Shown here: positions 23,359 to 36,600 of the stretch, piece after piece
How positions within the stretch are numbered: position 1 is the stretch's first letter
Layout: each line of letters starts with the position of its first letter
From: Centrapalus pauciflorus
Taxonomy: Eukaryota > Streptophyta > Magnoliopsida > Asterales > Asteraceae
Assembly (NCBI GenBank): GCA_020465985.1
Contig: JAANYP010004843.1
Location: 529,733-593,732 of the forward strand
Reading direction: 5' to 3'
Length of the DNA stretch: 64,000 nucleotides
The notes under the pieces: generated by a model
The model's input: the letters and a program-made list of their open reading frames with translations, nothing else
Told to the model about the DNA's origin: nothing
The model's database searches: none
Position numbers and translations under genes: made by a program

Positions 23359-23447
<89 letters not shown>
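23359..23447. repeat. (TA)n microsatellite, right border of element A copy 3
   Basis: A pure TA run of about 89 bp. Confidence 0.95.
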
Positions 23448-23449
<2 letters not shown>

Positions 23450-24994
23450 AAGATAATGAATAGAAAAAATAACATCCTATATAATACCAGTACATCACCA
23501 AAAAGCACCTGAGATGAAGTTTAGAAATTGATGAATGTTAATTTATAAAAAGAAAAGCACAAACAATCTTTGGCAATGGTAGCCTGTATATTATAAGGGA
23601 TAATATGATAAATTGAAAAAAACTCTGAAATGAAATCCAACTTCATGTACGTATTATAAGTAAGTGATAATTTCTAGAAACCGGTGGTAAAATAAAATAC
23701 GAAAAGGAAAGTTACCTCTGCCAGTAACGGTGATCTACATAATAACACTGCATCACCCAACACTACCCTTCTGCATATCTTAAAAGTTGTAGGAAATCAA
23801 ATATCAAATAGTGTTGGACTTGTTTCTTGTGTCAAGTTTATATGAAAACTTACACGTGAAAGAATGAAATATGATTACTTGATATTGTAAAACAGAATCT
23901 GCATGACATTTTAACAATATTAGGAAGAACGTTATATTGCGTTCAATTGTTCTAATAAGTCAAAAAAAATCCCAAAAGTGCCAAAAATTTATCATTTCAA
24001 ATGAATAAACAGTAAAGAGCTTGTATATATATAGAAACGCAAACCAAACCTAGAAACGAAATAGGCACAAAATGAAAGCTAAAGTGAAATTTGATTTGAT
24101 TAATTTTACCTTTAAGTCTATGCCTCGGTGACCACGTTAAAATTTCTTGTGTTTTGCTTCACCATTCCCCTTGATCCGTTGATCGTCTCTTTTTAAAATC
24201 ATTCTGATTTTTCCTTTATTTTCCTTAACATGTTACGCTCTTTATATAAACTCAAGCAAATGAATTAACAAATATGATGAACCAGAATGGGGATCAATTA
24301 ACGAAACAATAGCTTGTTGAGTCATGATTAATAGATCGTTACCGTTTCCTAGAAATTTGAGAGGTGTATAACTGTGTATGCAAGATTAGTGTTGTAGCCT
24401 TTTTTGTCCCTGCAAAACTTTATCAAGTGTAAACACAAAGACCTCATGCTACCATTTTGCTACAAGTTCTAAACAATATATAAATTTATTTACATAAAAG
24501 TACAATTTTTATCCCCATAAGATGTTGAAACAAATGTACCTACATTTGTGCCACAGTTTGGACAATATTCATAAATGCTCAATATATATGAATTATACGA
24601 CACCAAAGATAATGAACACCAATAAGCAACATTTGGACTTTTAAAAGGGACAACCAACCTTGGGAGGAAGCAGGTAAAATACTTGGAACATTTTATCAAA
24701 CACCTTGTCTGCAACCTCATAATATCTGTTAGTAAAAATAAATGAAAAATCACCCAAGAATGTTACAAAGGAAAAACATAACCGCAGAATTTGAGACGAG
24801 TAATAATAGTCATTACCAGGGAGATTGGCTTGTTGATTCATCTGCAATCATGATGTGATGATCCTTGTTCCTTGTCAAATTATCTTACTGACTCTTTTGC
24901 ATCCAGACTACCAACCAAAAGAAAGCTTAAGATGATGAACAATCAGAAGAAAGTTTACAAATGATCAATTGCTGAAATGGAGAAGAACAATCAT

Positions 24995-25366
24995 CTAGCA
25001 ACTTATGAATGATGGACAAAACTTGAGTATTTCGGTGGAGATTCTGTACCTATACGAGTAAAATAACATCTGAGCCCTGTGCAAGGCCGGAGATAACACA
25101 ACTACTGAAATCCGCCTTGCTTCGTCCACCTTGACCATTAGCGTTTGCGTGACCTTTGACGGTGGCAAGAGATGTGATGGCTTTGACTCTGACGGCGTCA
25201 CGACGAGGATGGTTGTTGTAGAGACTCTCGGAGGTAGCATTTGTACGCCGCCGGTGAGAGTGTCTAGATGGTGTAAATCTGGAGAGATTGTGTCTTCGTT
25301 TTCGATTTCGGTTTCAGATGAGGTTAGGGTTTGGGAATTCTGAAGAATCAGTGAAGCGAATATCAA
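24995..25366 (-). other. GC-richer open stretch, possible first exon of an unidentified unit
   Basis: This block is clearly less AT-rich than its surroundings and is open for 123 codons from the ATG at 25366. Another minus-strand frame contains HANANGQGGRSKADFSS and looks equally protein-like, so the coding frame is undecided. A GT donor follows near 25046. It precedes the XRN-like pieces on the same strand and could be their 5' exon. No domain is recognised. Confidence 0.3.
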
Positions 25367-25379
25367 TTTCTTAGGTTGA

Positions 25380-26495
25380 GGGAGGAAAGAAAAGAGAGAA
25401 AAAGTCTGCTACCGGTTTTGTGTGGGTGAGAGGAGAAAATATGTGAAGACGTGTGCTAGAAAATTTGGAAATCATGGATGTAACTGTTGGCGACGTGAGG
25501 GAATTCAGTTTCCTGAAACCAGTTTTTTGTGCATTAAAGTTGTGTACTCCATGCATAAACAGAAGTAAACTAATTAACACGGCTGAGATTAATTCCTGGG
25601 AGATCAGACGGCTGTTAATCACCCATGGAAATACATTCTCTCACTTCCATGGGTAATATATAGGTAGAATTTTTTTTTTCCAACGTATGCATATTACTTA
25701 TTTATAAAGGTGACTTGTATAGTTAATAGGATACTAAATTTGAGGGTAAGTAGAAATTTGTCGAATGTCGTATTGTAGTGTGAAATGTTGAATTCAACTA
25801 GGTTGGTTATTGATATTCTGATTTTAATAATCTCGTGTCGGGTGCCCAATTGCCTTTTGAAACCTAAATTTTACAAGGTTATGTATGAAATTTCCTCTAT
25901 TTCATATTTAGGCTTTATTTTTCCCGGTTTAGAAATAAAATTCCTTGGTTGGATTTTATTATCTGGTTATGTTTGGATTTTCATGATCAATGACTTATTT
26001 TCGTAAATTGTTTTATATTTCTCATGGACATAATGTCTATATATCATGACTGCTTGATCTGAGATTTAATTTATTTCTATTTTTTTGTGAACTGATCTAA
26101 AATAGTAAATCCAAACTTACATCCTACCTTTACTTAGAAATAGTAAATTACAAATTCACACGTATAACTGTTACTTTTACAGCTAAAATTGTTTAAAAAA
26201 AAAAGTAGAAATTAAGCATGAATTAATCGTTCAGATTTTACCCCACATTCACAAAGTTTATTGTAAAACAATCCTATATTTACACCAATGACTCAGAATC
26301 ATACATAAAACGAAAACTTCAACAACAACAACAATGATAAGATAAGTGAGCATATAAGTGAAACAAAAATCGGGAATAATTATGGAGAGAAGCTTGAAAA
26401 TGATGCTACAAAACTATCGATCTTGATTCGGATTTTCGCGCTCTGTAGGTGGGGATTGTGCACCTTTTCTAGTCATTTTGTTACATTTTTCAAAA
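25380..26495. other. Intergenic between unidentified unit and CHLG 3' end
   Basis: No supported gene. It includes the 3' flank of CHLG and an AT-rich spacer. Open frames here have no recognisable domain. Confidence 0.4.
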
Positions 26496-26501
26496 TGTAT
26501 A

Positions 26502-29500
26502 TCAGTGACTAGTAGCTAGAGCAGTCACAAGAAGACCAAGAATCAGGAATGGTTGAGCACTAGCCTGAAACAAAAAAGCATTAGACCGCTTAGCTCCAAT
26601 AATTTCATGCAAATTATCATCATCTATATCATGAAAACATCTCCTTCCAAGCGGAAAAAATGGCAGAAACCGGACAATAATGATATCATAACCCCGTGCA
26701 GCGAGAAAGGAGAGAGAAAAGGACAAAGGGTCGCATTGCGTTGAAACTGGCACACTTACAAGAATGTTGAAGTCAAATTCATTAATTTTCAACTCAAAAC
26801 TGATATGAACTGATGAGAAGTTTTTCAGAAAATATATCATAGCAGACGTAATATATCCACAGAAAATCCAGTGGATCATGGAACTGGTAAGTGATAGGCT
26901 TGACTGAAAAGGTCAAAGGGTTCTCTTTAATTTGTGATGGGATTATTATGATTTTTATAGAGGATATACCTGATACTTGACATCATATTTAACTGGATCT
27001 TTGAGGAAGTACTTAAACTGCAGCAAGAGACAAGAATGGGTAGCTATTAGTTCCAAATAATATCGATCTTTTTATATATTTGTTATTTTATAAGATTAAT
27101 AACACGTCTATGGCATCACATTTGGAGTTGATTACTACAATTTCATGAGACCAAGGTGGTGGTAATTAGTCACTGTAATTATGGTGAGTGTTATCCCATC
27201 GTTTATAGGTTCAAATTCAACAATCTTGTATAATTTTGTTTCATAAAAATGGGCATTTTGAATTAAATGTTTTACCTGAAAAAAGATTTGTGGAGCAATT
27301 AAGCCCAGGAGTGCTAAGGCGTAATACGGTTTACCAGCTCCTAAAAGGTAACCTGCAACCAAAAATACATATCACCTCAAGCTCGGTAACTTTTCAAGTT
27401 TTTGATTATAAAAAAATTCCCAAAATGCAATTTCTGATATCCCAAAATTAAAATTGTTGCACTTTTCATGGGATGGAGGGGAGCATTACTAACTTTGATG
27501 TTGTTGTGTTTCAGACTTTCAGTATAGCAAAATGTTGGAAGAGTAAAGACCAAAAAACATCATCAAAATACAAAGAATAGTCAAACCTGCTACAGAGAGT
27601 TGAGTTATGTCTATAGCACCAACACATATCCATTTTGCTGTTTCCTCACCAAAAGCCACTGGAAGGGACTAGTCAAATGTGCATAAGAAACGATGGTAAA
27701 GATGTCAAAATCATTGTGATTTATATTGAAGTCAGCATATTTGTATAAGAATGTCACATAGAGCGTAGGGAGCGAGGGAGGTGGGGGAAATACCTGAAGC
27801 CCCATTTTTCTGTCTCCTTCGACGCTTTTGAAATCATTTACTATTGCAATACCAAGCTTCAAGTTGAAGAAGGAAAAGAAAACGTAATAAAGGTTAATTA
27901 TCGTTGACCTCTACAATAGTATTATATATTCATGTACTTATATATCCTGCACTAATTTGCAGTGTTTGAATCCAGACATAGTTTAATACAATTTATGCTC
28001 AACTATTAAACAAATGTCTAATATACGCTTCAACTATGACAAACATGTAAACCAGTATCAATACCATTTTTTGATATTTTATTCACAATGCTATGGATCA
28101 ATAATGGACCCATCAGGCCATCAGCTCCATAATGATTCCAGGTTAAGGAATGGTTTGGTCTTTTAAACATTCCTATTCTGTAATGATGATAGGAGTCAAA
28201 TAGACAACTTAAGTCTTGAATGAATTTGCAAATACAGATTGTTGCAAACAGTCACAATAAAAATTTGGAATTTCCTATAATTTTTACCAAATTGGTTATA
28301 ATGGTTCAGCCAAGATTTGTATCAAATTGCACTATTTACAATTGAAAAGGGGTAGGAGGGGGGGATGAAATATGCTGATGCAGTTTACATACCCCGGCTA
28401 TGCTGTACAGTAGTGTGAGAACTATAATGTCAGGTGTAAGGGTACCAAACAATGCTTGACCAGCCCACCTGTCATTAAGTATTCAAAATTCAAAATTGAT
28501 ATATTACTAACATATGTCAAAGATAATTTAAAAGTGTATAAACATGTGCAGTTATACAAATTGGAACAATTTGGTGCTAATATTGTATAAGAATCCATAA
28601 AATTTTCACATCTTCAAGAGGGTCAAGGTTTGATTCTCAATGGTCATTGGTCAAACATGGCTTTACCAAGCATGAAAATGGGTGTATAAACGTTGAACCT
28701 AAGATAAAGTTTTACTAACACAGATCAGTTGATTAACATGGTCAAAACCAGAAGTTGCAAGGAACAAGAAAATAAACCATGGTAAGCTAATGTAGCTTGC
28801 TCCTAGTGCAAAGTTACCAATCCATCCATTCTGTTTGAGCTGCAACCACACAAGGAATATTAATGTCAGGTTTCCTAGCTTTTAAATGCATATCCCAATG
28901 TGGGTTATATTACCAAAGGGGTGCATTGATGACTTTGGTTTGTGCACCTTCGAAGAAAAAACTCAAAAGGGGGTACCTTTTTCTATATGGAGATTTTACA
29001 AGTTACCTTTAAGGGTGGAGCCGAGTAAATATAAGAAAGCAACGATCCCCCAAGAGCAAGATAGAATATCGTAGGGGTTGTATGCCCTGCCTGAAATTTA
29101 ATGGTCCTTAGGAACTTTTGTGAGGCATAAAAACAAAAATACAATGGCAAATGTTAAGACATACCCACACATCCAATATGCCAGCCAATCCAAGGCCTCC
29201 TAAAAGAAGTACCCAGATTTGAGTAATGACCTAGGTAGAAACAAGAGAGAGTCCCATAAGATGATGAAAAGTTTTTTTTTGTTAAATTTACAATAACAGA
29301 TTAAAAAACCAACCTCATTTTCTGATATAGCTCCTGAAGGAATTGGGCGGTAGGGTTCATTAATAGCGTCAATCTCTCTATCATACCAATCATTGATCGT
29401 CTATGGAATGCAAATACGAACATGAAAATGTGTACTACAACTGTCAGAAAATTTCATAAAGTATATGAGAAATTTACCTGTGTGTAACCAGTTAGAAATG

Positions 29501-30114
29501 GCCCGGACATCATCATGCAAACAATTGATTTAGCAACATCTTCCACAGTCCACTGGAAGTTACCTACAATGCGAACATATCTATGTTAAGATCTTTAGGG
29601 ACAGACGAGTTTAAAGATAAGCGACTGAATTCTTTAGAGTTTTCCCTAGCTACAAATATGAATGGCTTAATGTTCACTTCAAAACCCTGTTGGTTGCCTT
29701 CAAGATGTTATATCATATCTCAAAAGGCAAAAATCAAAATGATTCAAATTTTAATGTACCAGAAGCTGCTGCTCCGCAGACTACTCCCCAAATCAAAGGA
29801 GGCCATGTAACAGGCTTTGTAAGTTGAACACGAATCTTCCAAATATCCTGTCCCAAAAAACAGGAGAAAAAAAGAAAAGAAAAGAAGCATTAATAAACAT
29901 ATAAAGTTACTAAAAATATTCATTCATAAATTATAACACATGAAGGACAAAAGACACGAAAAAGCTTAACAGTTTCTTGCTTAGCCCCTTTGATGCCAAG
30001 AATTTGATTAAAACCCGATCCACTTGCAGCAGGCGCCTTCTCTGGTGCTTTAGCTTTGATTGCTGTATAAACATTTTTCATTCAAAATCCACAAATAACA
30101 ACAACAACAACAAC

Positions 30115-30181
<67 letters not shown>

Positions 30182-30673
30182 TTAATCCTTAAAAAAAAAT
30201 ATACAGATAAATTGAGCCATTTAATCTCAACCTGCACTCCGAGTATGGACGTCAAACCAGTTTTTAATATCAAAATTCCATATGGAAGTTTTAAACATTT
30301 GAACAAAATCATTGAAATTTATGGCAATTACTACCATGTTCGACCTTAAAAACACAAGCATAGCTTAAATAAGTAATATGAAATTAAAGCCCCAACTAAC
30401 CTTCGTTTGCATCCGTCTCTGTTGCTCGGATTGTTAGTCTTCTACCTAATTAATTCAATGAAAAGCAAACGAATCTCAAACGCAAATATAAGCAAAATTA
30501 GAAGTAGAAAAAACACTGAAAGTTGGAAAGTGAGTGAGATTGAGCTTACGAGAAGGAGAGAGAGAAATGGAAGTTGATAATGGTAAGCTAAGGCGTCGGT
30601 TAGAGGTGGAATTAGAGAGTCTAATGGAAGAAGATACAGTAGTATTAAGGAATGAAGAAGCCATGGTAGCCAT
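26502..30673 (-). CDS. CHLG: Chlorophyll synthase, chloroplastic
   Basis: The enzyme esterifies chlorophyllide with phytyl or geranylgeranyl diphosphate, the last step of chlorophyll synthesis, in the plastid membrane. Fifteen exons join in frame to 380 aa: 30550-30673, 30401-30445, 29971-30062, 29760-29847, 29478-29563, 29314-29400, 29165-29230, 29007-29090, 28778-28839, 28393-28468, 27794-27856, 27587-27668, 27276-27352, 26970-27017 and 26502-26564. The N-terminus, rich in Ser and Thr, is a plastid transit peptide. The two Asp-rich UbiA prenyltransferase motifs are intact: NDWYDREID at 148-156 and NDFKSVEGD at 277-285. The body is strongly hydrophobic, as expected for a multi-span membrane enzyme. 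A second in-frame ATG at 30664 has a similar context, so either could start translation. Intron 2 contains an (AAT)n array. Confidence 0.97.
30094..30180. repeat. (ACA)n(ATA)n microsatellite in CHLG intron 2
   Basis: Several ACA units pass into about 23 ATA units. Poly-Asn and poly-Ile ORFs across it are artefacts. Confidence 0.95.
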
Positions 30674-31029
30674 TGAAGAAGGTAAGGAGCGTTTTAGAAA
30701 GAGATAATTCTTATTTCTTGAATGCTTTTGTTTGCTTCCCCTTTGTAGTTGTAACCGGCGAGAGTGTTTGTTATGATGTAGTAGTCACTGACTGGTTCTT
30801 TGACCTTTTATTTAAGATGAAATTTGACCAACTAACTACAGCTACAACTACAACTACAACTAGGGTTCCTTTTTCTACACCATCGTCTTACTATCCCTTT
30901 TGCTTTGGTCCCGATTGATTTCTATCGTTACACACCCTTGTTTTAGTTTGTTACAACTTACAACCTTCCTCGTCGTCTAATGATGTAACATCTTACTATC
31001 AGAAAAATATATGATGATAAAACTCTTCA
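30674..31029. other. CHLG upstream region
   Basis: This is 5' flank of CHLG with a short CTACAA repeat at about 30836-30862. I see no second gene. The 81-codon plus-strand ORF starting at 30673 overlaps the CHLG start and is probably chance. Confidence 0.4.
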
Positions 31030-31039
31030 AATATATTTT

Positions 31040-31353
31040 GGAAAATTATACAAAAAAACCAACGCACTTTTGATATTTTTTGATTAAGTCGCTATACCAA
31101 AAACGTTTTCATAAAAGTCCTTCAACTTGAAATCTTTTACGAATTGTTTTATTTTATTTGATTTTTTAAAAAATTTTCAGATATTTTTTTTTATAAAATT
31201 TCGTTAAGTTAAAGAACTTTTATGGATACATTTTATGTGCAGTGATTTTTACGAAACCGTTTTTAAGTTGATGGACTTTTATGGAGACGTTTTTGGTGCA
31301 ATGACTTATTCGAAAAATACTGAAAATTTGTTGGTTTTTTACATGAATTTCCC
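31040..31353. mobile_element. MULE-type foldback MITE with 9-10 bp target duplication
   Basis: The 314-bp element is flanked by AATATATTTT at 31030-31039 and 31354-31363. The left end GGAAAATTATACAAAAAAAC (then CAAC) is mirrored by GTTGGTTTTTTACATGAATT then TCCC. Subterminal GATTAAGTCGCT resembles GATTAAGTCACT in the element at 15413, which suggests common ancestry. Confidence 0.75.
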
Positions 31354-31431
31354 AATATATTTTACGATAAATTTGAATTTGGCAACTTAGCTAGCAAGAT
31401 TTCTATATCACTTCACGTATCTATATCCACA

Positions 31432-31675
31432 TCTATAATAAATTTTAATAAATGAATAAACAATATTTTAAGTGTTGGCCTCACATTTAATTTGTCACAT
31501 GTTATCATTTCGTTATAATCTAATATGAAATTAAATTCAAATCAAATCTAATCTAATCCTATCAAATCTAGTCAAATATAATCTAACTACTAACATTTAA
31601 TAAACTTTAATTTTTATAATTATTTTATATATTTTTATAAATATTTTTTTTAAATCAACACATGTATTACACTAG
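31432..31675 (+). mobile_element. Small Helitron-like element
   Basis: It begins TCTATAATAAATTTTAATA and ends CATGTATTACACTAG, and lies between A (31431) and T (31676). At 244 bp it has AATCAAATCTAATCTAATC internal text like the other Helitrons here. The 3' hairpin is weak. Confidence 0.55.
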
Positions 31676-32849
31676 TACCTGGGTATATAAATCAACCCAT
31701 GCATTAGTAGTTCAATTTATGAACAACAATTCTTAAGATTTTTATTTTAAACCAACTTATCATTTTATCCAACCCACAGAGTGTGTGTTTTTTTATAAGG
31801 AGTATTTATACACTCTCTGGTTTTGAATACATTAATAGATATAGAACCAATTGGTTAAGAGGCCTATTTTTTAAAAATAAGTTATATAGTGCAAGTTTAT
31901 AATAAATTTAATCTCAATTACTTGATTAAATGTTATTACTTAATCCAACATCATTGAATTGAATATTTATAATTTTAATAAAAAAAGATACCAACTTATG
32001 GAATTTAAATATATAAAACTTATGCACATGCTTGCACGAAGGTTATGTAAATATAAATATTAATTTTCATGTTGTATCGTAAGTATGTGGACAAATGACA
32101 TACCTATTATTACGAAAACAAGTTATAAATAAAAACGACATATTATGATTTGTACATATCTCAGAATTTTACTTTTATATTTCCTTTAAATGATTATAAT
32201 TTTAAAAAAAATTTGATGAAGATCAAAATATATTTGATATATTTCATTGATTAAATATATACATTTAAAATTGAAACATAATAAAAAGTTAATGGTAAAA
32301 AACTTGAAACATAACAAAAATTTAGGGAACTTACATAAAAAAACCTCAAACTTGTCTCTTTTGTTTGATATGCTATATATCACGTGTTATTCATAATATT
32401 CGCGTAATATATATAATGACATATAATATTTTTAATATTTTGTCAAACTGTCGTTGTAAGAAAAATGTAAATCCGTCTACGCGAATGGTCGAATACTTAC
32501 GATATGCGTTTTCTTGATGACCCAATTAATAATAAACAGATTTATTATAGATATATGTTTTCTTGCAACAGGCTTAGCCGGTTGCTAGTCACCATTTTCT
32601 TTTATTGGTTGTGGGGTTTATGCGACAAAAATAAATGGTTAGATGTTTTAATAGAAAAAACAGTAAAAATCTCATATTAAAATGGATGGAGTGAGATGGA
32701 CATAGCTTTATTTGTACAATTGTACTTAGTTTTCAAATATAAATTATTATAGGGTTAGGATCGTACCATATCAACGTATTTTTCCAAACGTATCAAGTTA
32801 TTTTTTTTCCTCATATGATACATATATACTTTAGCTTTCTATTCTAATA

Positions 32850-33111
32850 CTAGGTTAATACCCATGTATTACATTGGTTACTTTTAAAAACAAATATGTA
32901 TAAAATGATAATTATAAGAATAATAAAGTTTATTCCATTTTAGTTAATTAGTTATTAAATTAATCATGTTAGATTTGGATATATTTGATTTGCTTTAAAA
33001 TTTAAAGTAAGTTTAGTAAAAGAAGTGGCAAAAGGAAAGAGCGACATGTGACAAATTAAAAAAGAGCATGACACTTGGCATATTAGTTACTTATTTAATA
33101 ACATAGATAGA
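32850..33111 (-). mobile_element. Small Helitron, minus orientation
   Basis: On the minus strand it starts TCTATCTATGTTATTAAATA and ends with the hairpin CCAATGTAATACATGGG then TATTAACCTAG. Flanks obey A|T (A at 32849, T at 33112). At 262 bp it has no coding capacity. Confidence 0.7.
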
Positions 33112-33112
33112 T

Positions 33113-33670
33113 GAAACATTTCTACGAAGAATTCGGTTTTACATACAAATAGGACCCGGTTAGAAATGTATCATATTGAATTGAAAATTTAATGTACCTT
33201 ATGGATAGATAAAAAAGTTCATATATCATATCAATACATTTGAAAAACATGTTGGTATTGTGCGACCTTAACCCATAGATGTTTTATATAATAATATAGA
33301 TATAGATGGGTATATCTCAATTCTCAAACGGATGAAATCGATCACTTTCACAATAGTTTTGGATTTGAAAGTCATCATGTCAGTTATTTCAGGGGGAAAA
33401 AGCACAGCAGCAACAGCACAACAAGAAGAAATTTTGTTCAGCTATTGATGATGTCTATAACGAAGTAACATATAAGCGACTTCAACCGGATCTCTAACTC
33501 ATTATGCTATAGTTTGATTCAAAAAAACAGTTATGAAGTACTACGGTATTATCGCTCCCGATCCGTGTATAGTAAAAGAAGAAAGTTCATAATTTATACC
33601 TCTATCATACTAGCAGAAGAATAGGCCAGTCTAAAGGGCGAACCCTGAGATGCCTGAGCAAATATGCTTA
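33113..33670. other. Intergenic next to HCC1 3' end
   Basis: AT-rich, includes the likely HCC1 3' UTR just below 33677. I see no other feature. Confidence 0.4.
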
Positions 33671-33676
33671 AGAGCA

Positions 33677-36600
33677 TTATGCTTTAGCTTTTTTGTACTG
33701 CTTGATTTCACTGATAATTCCTTCCGAAAGAGCATCAACATCATTATTCTTCCCAAAGAATTTCACAAATTCCATGTTCGGATCCATCAAATACCTGAGT
33801 GACATATGAACCTAGTTAGACTCTTGTAATGGGTTGTTTGTTAATACCCACCTATATCCAGATTTTAATTTTACGAATCTCAACTTCAATATTTGGAAAA
33901 TCGCTTCCGAATGATCAGAAGTCCACCACAATTTGAAGTAGGCAGTTCGGATACTAAGATCAACTGAGAAGAGACTATCTTTTTATCGTAGATGCATATA
34001 ACTCCAGTACGAGAGAAGAGATACATAAGAAACTAAGGATGTTAACATAATATCCCAGGTGACTTGATAAAATGCACATGAAGTGTGGGTTCCAAAGTAA
34101 AAGCATCAGCAAGGATACAGAAAACTCAGAGGCCCATGTCATCAAATAAGACAAAGTAAAGGTATACTTACATGATTATCGAGTGATCAACAAGGTAATC
34201 TGAGCCTTCCTCCTCTGTTTTCATATAGTAAACCCGATAAGCACGAGCAGCCTTTTTAATCTCATCTGGATGGCCAGTAAGCCCAATCAATGTTGGGTGG
34301 AACTCTGAACCAAAATAAAAGAAATATTAAAATGTATGCAGCTTATGAATCACAAGACTAATTTCACACTTTAAGATTCAAATTGATCTTCATACTCATA
34401 CCCTTGACATACTCACGAACTTGCTCTACTGTGTCCCTCTCGGGATCAACCGATATAAAAACTGGTACTATCTCAAAACCTGCTTTCGCCTCTGCAAACA
34501 TGAAACTTCATACAATCATTACTACCAATATTAGACGCTCAAACTTTTGTAGCAGCGCAAGACTGCATTATGTTTATGGTTAATGTCATTTTTTCGCAAC
34601 CATCTCAAATGTCCTTTAAAGTTCCTAAACTTTACTTTTAGCTCCATTGTGAACAATCTAGGGACTTCAGGCACATTTGAGATGGTTGCTAATAAACAAT
34701 TTTAATCCAAACTAAACTTCACATAAGTGGATCTAATTTATTAATTTTACTTGATGTATAAAGAGAAAAAATCTAGGGGCTATAAAGAAACATAAACCCC
34801 AATGATTATGACAGATTGTAGAATACGATGGACTTACTTATTTTATCGATTGCAGCAGCAAGTTTTTGTAGCTCATCTGGGCAGATATCTGGGCAGTGAG
34901 TAAAACCAAAATATATCAAGGTCCATTTCCCCTTGAAGTCATTCTCGGTAACAGATTTGCCATCATGGTCAACAAGGTTGAATGGTCCGCCAATGGCTGC
35001 TTTACCAGCAGAAGGTCCTTGCTTTACTGCAGTTGAAGAAGTGTTTATATCTGCAGAGCAATGACACAACTATTCATTATAATCACTCACAAGTCACGGC
35101 TACAGATGGCAAAAACCCAAGAGGCTATGGGTTAATGGAGAATTGGTACGGAAATAATAATTAAGTAATAATAATAAAAACTAAACCAGATTTGAGAAAT
35201 AGGCATACTCTTCATGATGCTTGATCAATCAACTTTGTAGGTGACATGAAAGTCAAATGTGTATGACCATCACATTCCCCAGAGTAAATTAAATGAAAAT
35301 ACCAAACCCAGAATATGGAAACTGCTCTTGATGAACTACATGTGGTTTGTCTACATGAATTTAATATGAATACAATATATACCTCAATAAAGACAGTTGT
35401 ATACAAGCTACAGATAGAACTGAGTAAGCAGTAGAAAAACCCCTGTTTTTCATAAGACAAATTTTTTTTTAAAAAATTATATATAAGGGACTAATGGTAA
35501 CGTATAAAGTTAGGTAAACTCCAGGATTGGGGAAGAAATGAAGAATAGAAGAAACTCTTTATCATAAGGCAATGGAAAAAACCGTGTTCTCATAAGACAA
35601 AAAAACCTTTGATTCTCAAGTTGATAGAAAAGAGAATTAAAAAACACCAGGGAGTTTGGGTCACGAAACAAATTGAAGGAATTGGAATGTGCTTATAGTG
35701 TATTTTGAATTTTAGATTAGGAAAACAACATATAAAAATGTGTTTAAGTTCCATCAAAATCTATGGTTGAACGAAACCATCATTCCTAGCTATTTGTAAA
35801 TGTATTTAGATTCCTAACATTTCACACAACCCATACCTTTAGCTAGCCTTGAACACCATTCCACACCACAACCAATTAACTACTATATACTATTAAAAGG
35901 TTGAGAATTAAGTAAACTCTAAAAATTGGGGAAGAGAATGGCATTCAATTTTGTTGGTTAGCGTATTCTTGTTTCTCATGGTTTGAAAAACCATTTTAAT
36001 CTCCTCATTTCCATTCATTGCAATTCCACTCTACCAAACACGCACTGATGGTTGGTTCCCTATCTTACTTGGGAGGTTGAAGATTGGGACAAATAATAAA
36101 TAATAAATTTGCGTCAACTGCTACGTTTACACAGAAACAGATCATGAAAGATGCATGCACCTTTAAATCAATCGACAATGTATGCATTGTTGTGCAGAGT
36201 TATCTTAGTTCTTCTATTGGATAACAAAAGCAGACTGTCTTTCACAGGATTCTAAGGAAACCACCTTGATGAAAATCAGTCCTTCATCCCATTAGTCTTA
36301 GAAGATGGGTCGTAATGGGTATAGTACTGATAAATAGGCCATCAAATTAATAACACACTAATAAACATGAGTCAAATGGGTGGCAACTGGGCAACACAAA
36401 TTCTCTAACTCCCATGTGAGTTTACTTAACAAATTTAGGTTACTTTTTTGATAACTTACAATACAATAACAATGTCTAATAGTCTTTCAGATCACCCCTA
36501 AAACTATACAAATATCCTACTCACCGTAGTTATCTACCTTCGATATGCCGTTTCTTTTCTTGATCATAGTAGAAGATAACCCCTGCTCCAGTGGCAACCA

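Noticed and set aside
24490..24753. Minus ORF reading TDIMRLQTRCLIK and onward
   Set aside because: Out of frame with the better-supported YYEVADKVFDKMF reading and runs through a likely intron.
29977..30312. Poly-Asn and poly-Ile ORFs
   Set aside because: Translation of the ATA array in CHLG intron 2.
30673..30918. Plus ORF starting at the CHLG start codon
   Set aside because: Antisense to the CHLG 5' end and ends in low-complexity Thr repeats.
35212..35460. Minus ORF of 82 codons
   Set aside because: Lies inside intron 3 of HCC1, has no domain and no splice support.
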